Assembly (NCBI GenBank): GCA_017861095.1
Contig: JAGFXI010000112.1
Location: 1-6,496 of the forward strand
From: Deltaproteobacteria bacterium
Lineage (GTDB): Bacteria; Desulfobacterota; Syntrophobacteria; BM002
Reading direction: 5' to 3'
DNA: 6,496 bases
Made by a program: the position numbers and the translations under genes. Below are positions 6,294 to 6,496 of the stretch, piece after piece; position 1 is the first letter of the stretch, and each line of letters begins with the position of its first letter. Under the pieces are notes generated by a model. It worked only from the letters and a program-made list of their open reading frames with translations, made no database searches and was not told the DNA's origin.

Positions 6294-6496
6294 TGACCTG
6301 CCCCTCAAAAACTGCTCCAGATTTTGTCATAGTGTTCTGGCACGATTTGGGCCGGGGATGAAAGAGGCAGGTATGAGTGGAAAGCGGTTTAGGGCGGAGA
6401 AGATTATTGGGATGCTGCGAGAGGCGGAGGTGGTGCTGGCCCAGGGCAAGAAGGGAGCGGAGATGTGCCGCAGCCTTGGGGCATCGACTGCCCTGA
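6294..6496 (+). mobile_element. Left end of an IS3-family insertion sequence (partial)
   Basis: The left part of an insertion sequence, cut by the window edge. The proposed terminus TGACCTGCCCC begins at 6294: IS3-family elements end in 5'-TG, and termini of this type are common in the family. The typical short non-coding leader (about 80 bases) separates it from OrfA. The boundary is inferred, because the right inverted repeat and the 3-5 base target duplication lie outside the window. Confidence 0.6.
6373..6496 (+). CDS. IS3-family transposase OrfA, 5' part
   Basis: The first 41 codons of the small DNA-binding protein OrfA, which in IS3 elements is joined to the OrfB integrase by ribosomal frameshifting. 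The N-terminus MSGKRFRAEKIIGMLREAEV followed by VLAQGKKGAEMCRSLGAS is characteristic: RF..E.II..LREAE.....GK...E.CR.LG. It forms the first helix-turn-helix of the Tnp_1/HTH_29 domain. After the LG the family usually continues as ISEQTYYRW, but here it reads ASTAL, either a variant or the beginning of a lesion that the window end hides. GAGG lies 5 bases before the ATG; another in-frame ATG at 6358 would add only MKEAG. Completeness and activity cannot be judged. Confidence 0.85.
   Translation, partial: MSGKRFRAEKIIGMLREAEVVLAQGKKGAEMCRSLGASTAL

Overview
The window reads as bacterial chromosomal DNA that is mostly GC-rich and densely coded. The proteins are ordinary bacterial families: small heat-shock protein, HtrA, a GalU-type nucleotidyltransferase, protein isoaspartyl methyltransferase and a SLOG-fold protein. 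The periplasmic HtrA with a signal peptide, together with the general gene style, fits a Gram-negative, non-model lineage such as NC10/Methylomirabilota, Nitrospirota or Desulfobacterota. That placement is inference; nothing here fixes the taxon.

Left part (1-3894, minus strand). Read in the direction of transcription: a small single-pass membrane protein of unknown function (3894-3400) overlaps by 14 bases a GalU-like sugar-nucleotide transferase (3413-2604). After a 289-base gap comes an HtrA/Do protease with two PDZ domains (2314-854), then a 366-base gap and an Hsp20 chaperone (487-50). HtrA and Hsp20 each have their own candidate promoter; the HtrA one resembles a sigma-32-type heat-shock promoter.

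Middle (3957-5080, plus strand). A divergent 62-base intergenic region carries a sigma-70-like promoter for protein-L-isoaspartate O-methyltransferase (pcm). Its stop codon overlaps the GTG start of a TIGR00725/SLOG protein (GTGA), so the two form a tight operon. It ends at a candidate hairpin terminator that overlaps the last stop codon.

Right part (5081-6496). This looks like accessory or decaying DNA. It holds phased T-tracts (possible curved DNA), a 41-codon remnant of a UvrD-like helicase containing motif VI, and a relatively AT-rich gene for an exported protein of the DUF1579-like type. At the right edge is the left end of an IS3-family insertion sequence whose OrfA runs off the window.

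Hsp20 (holdase), HtrA (envelope protease/chaperone) and PIMT (repair of isoaspartyl damage) are all protein-quality-control functions, so the left and middle parts form a loose proteostasis neighbourhood. I found no CRISPR array, tRNA, rRNA or convincing new defence-type system. The most informative unannotated items are the helicase fossil, the curved-DNA tract and the heat-shock-type regulatory regions.
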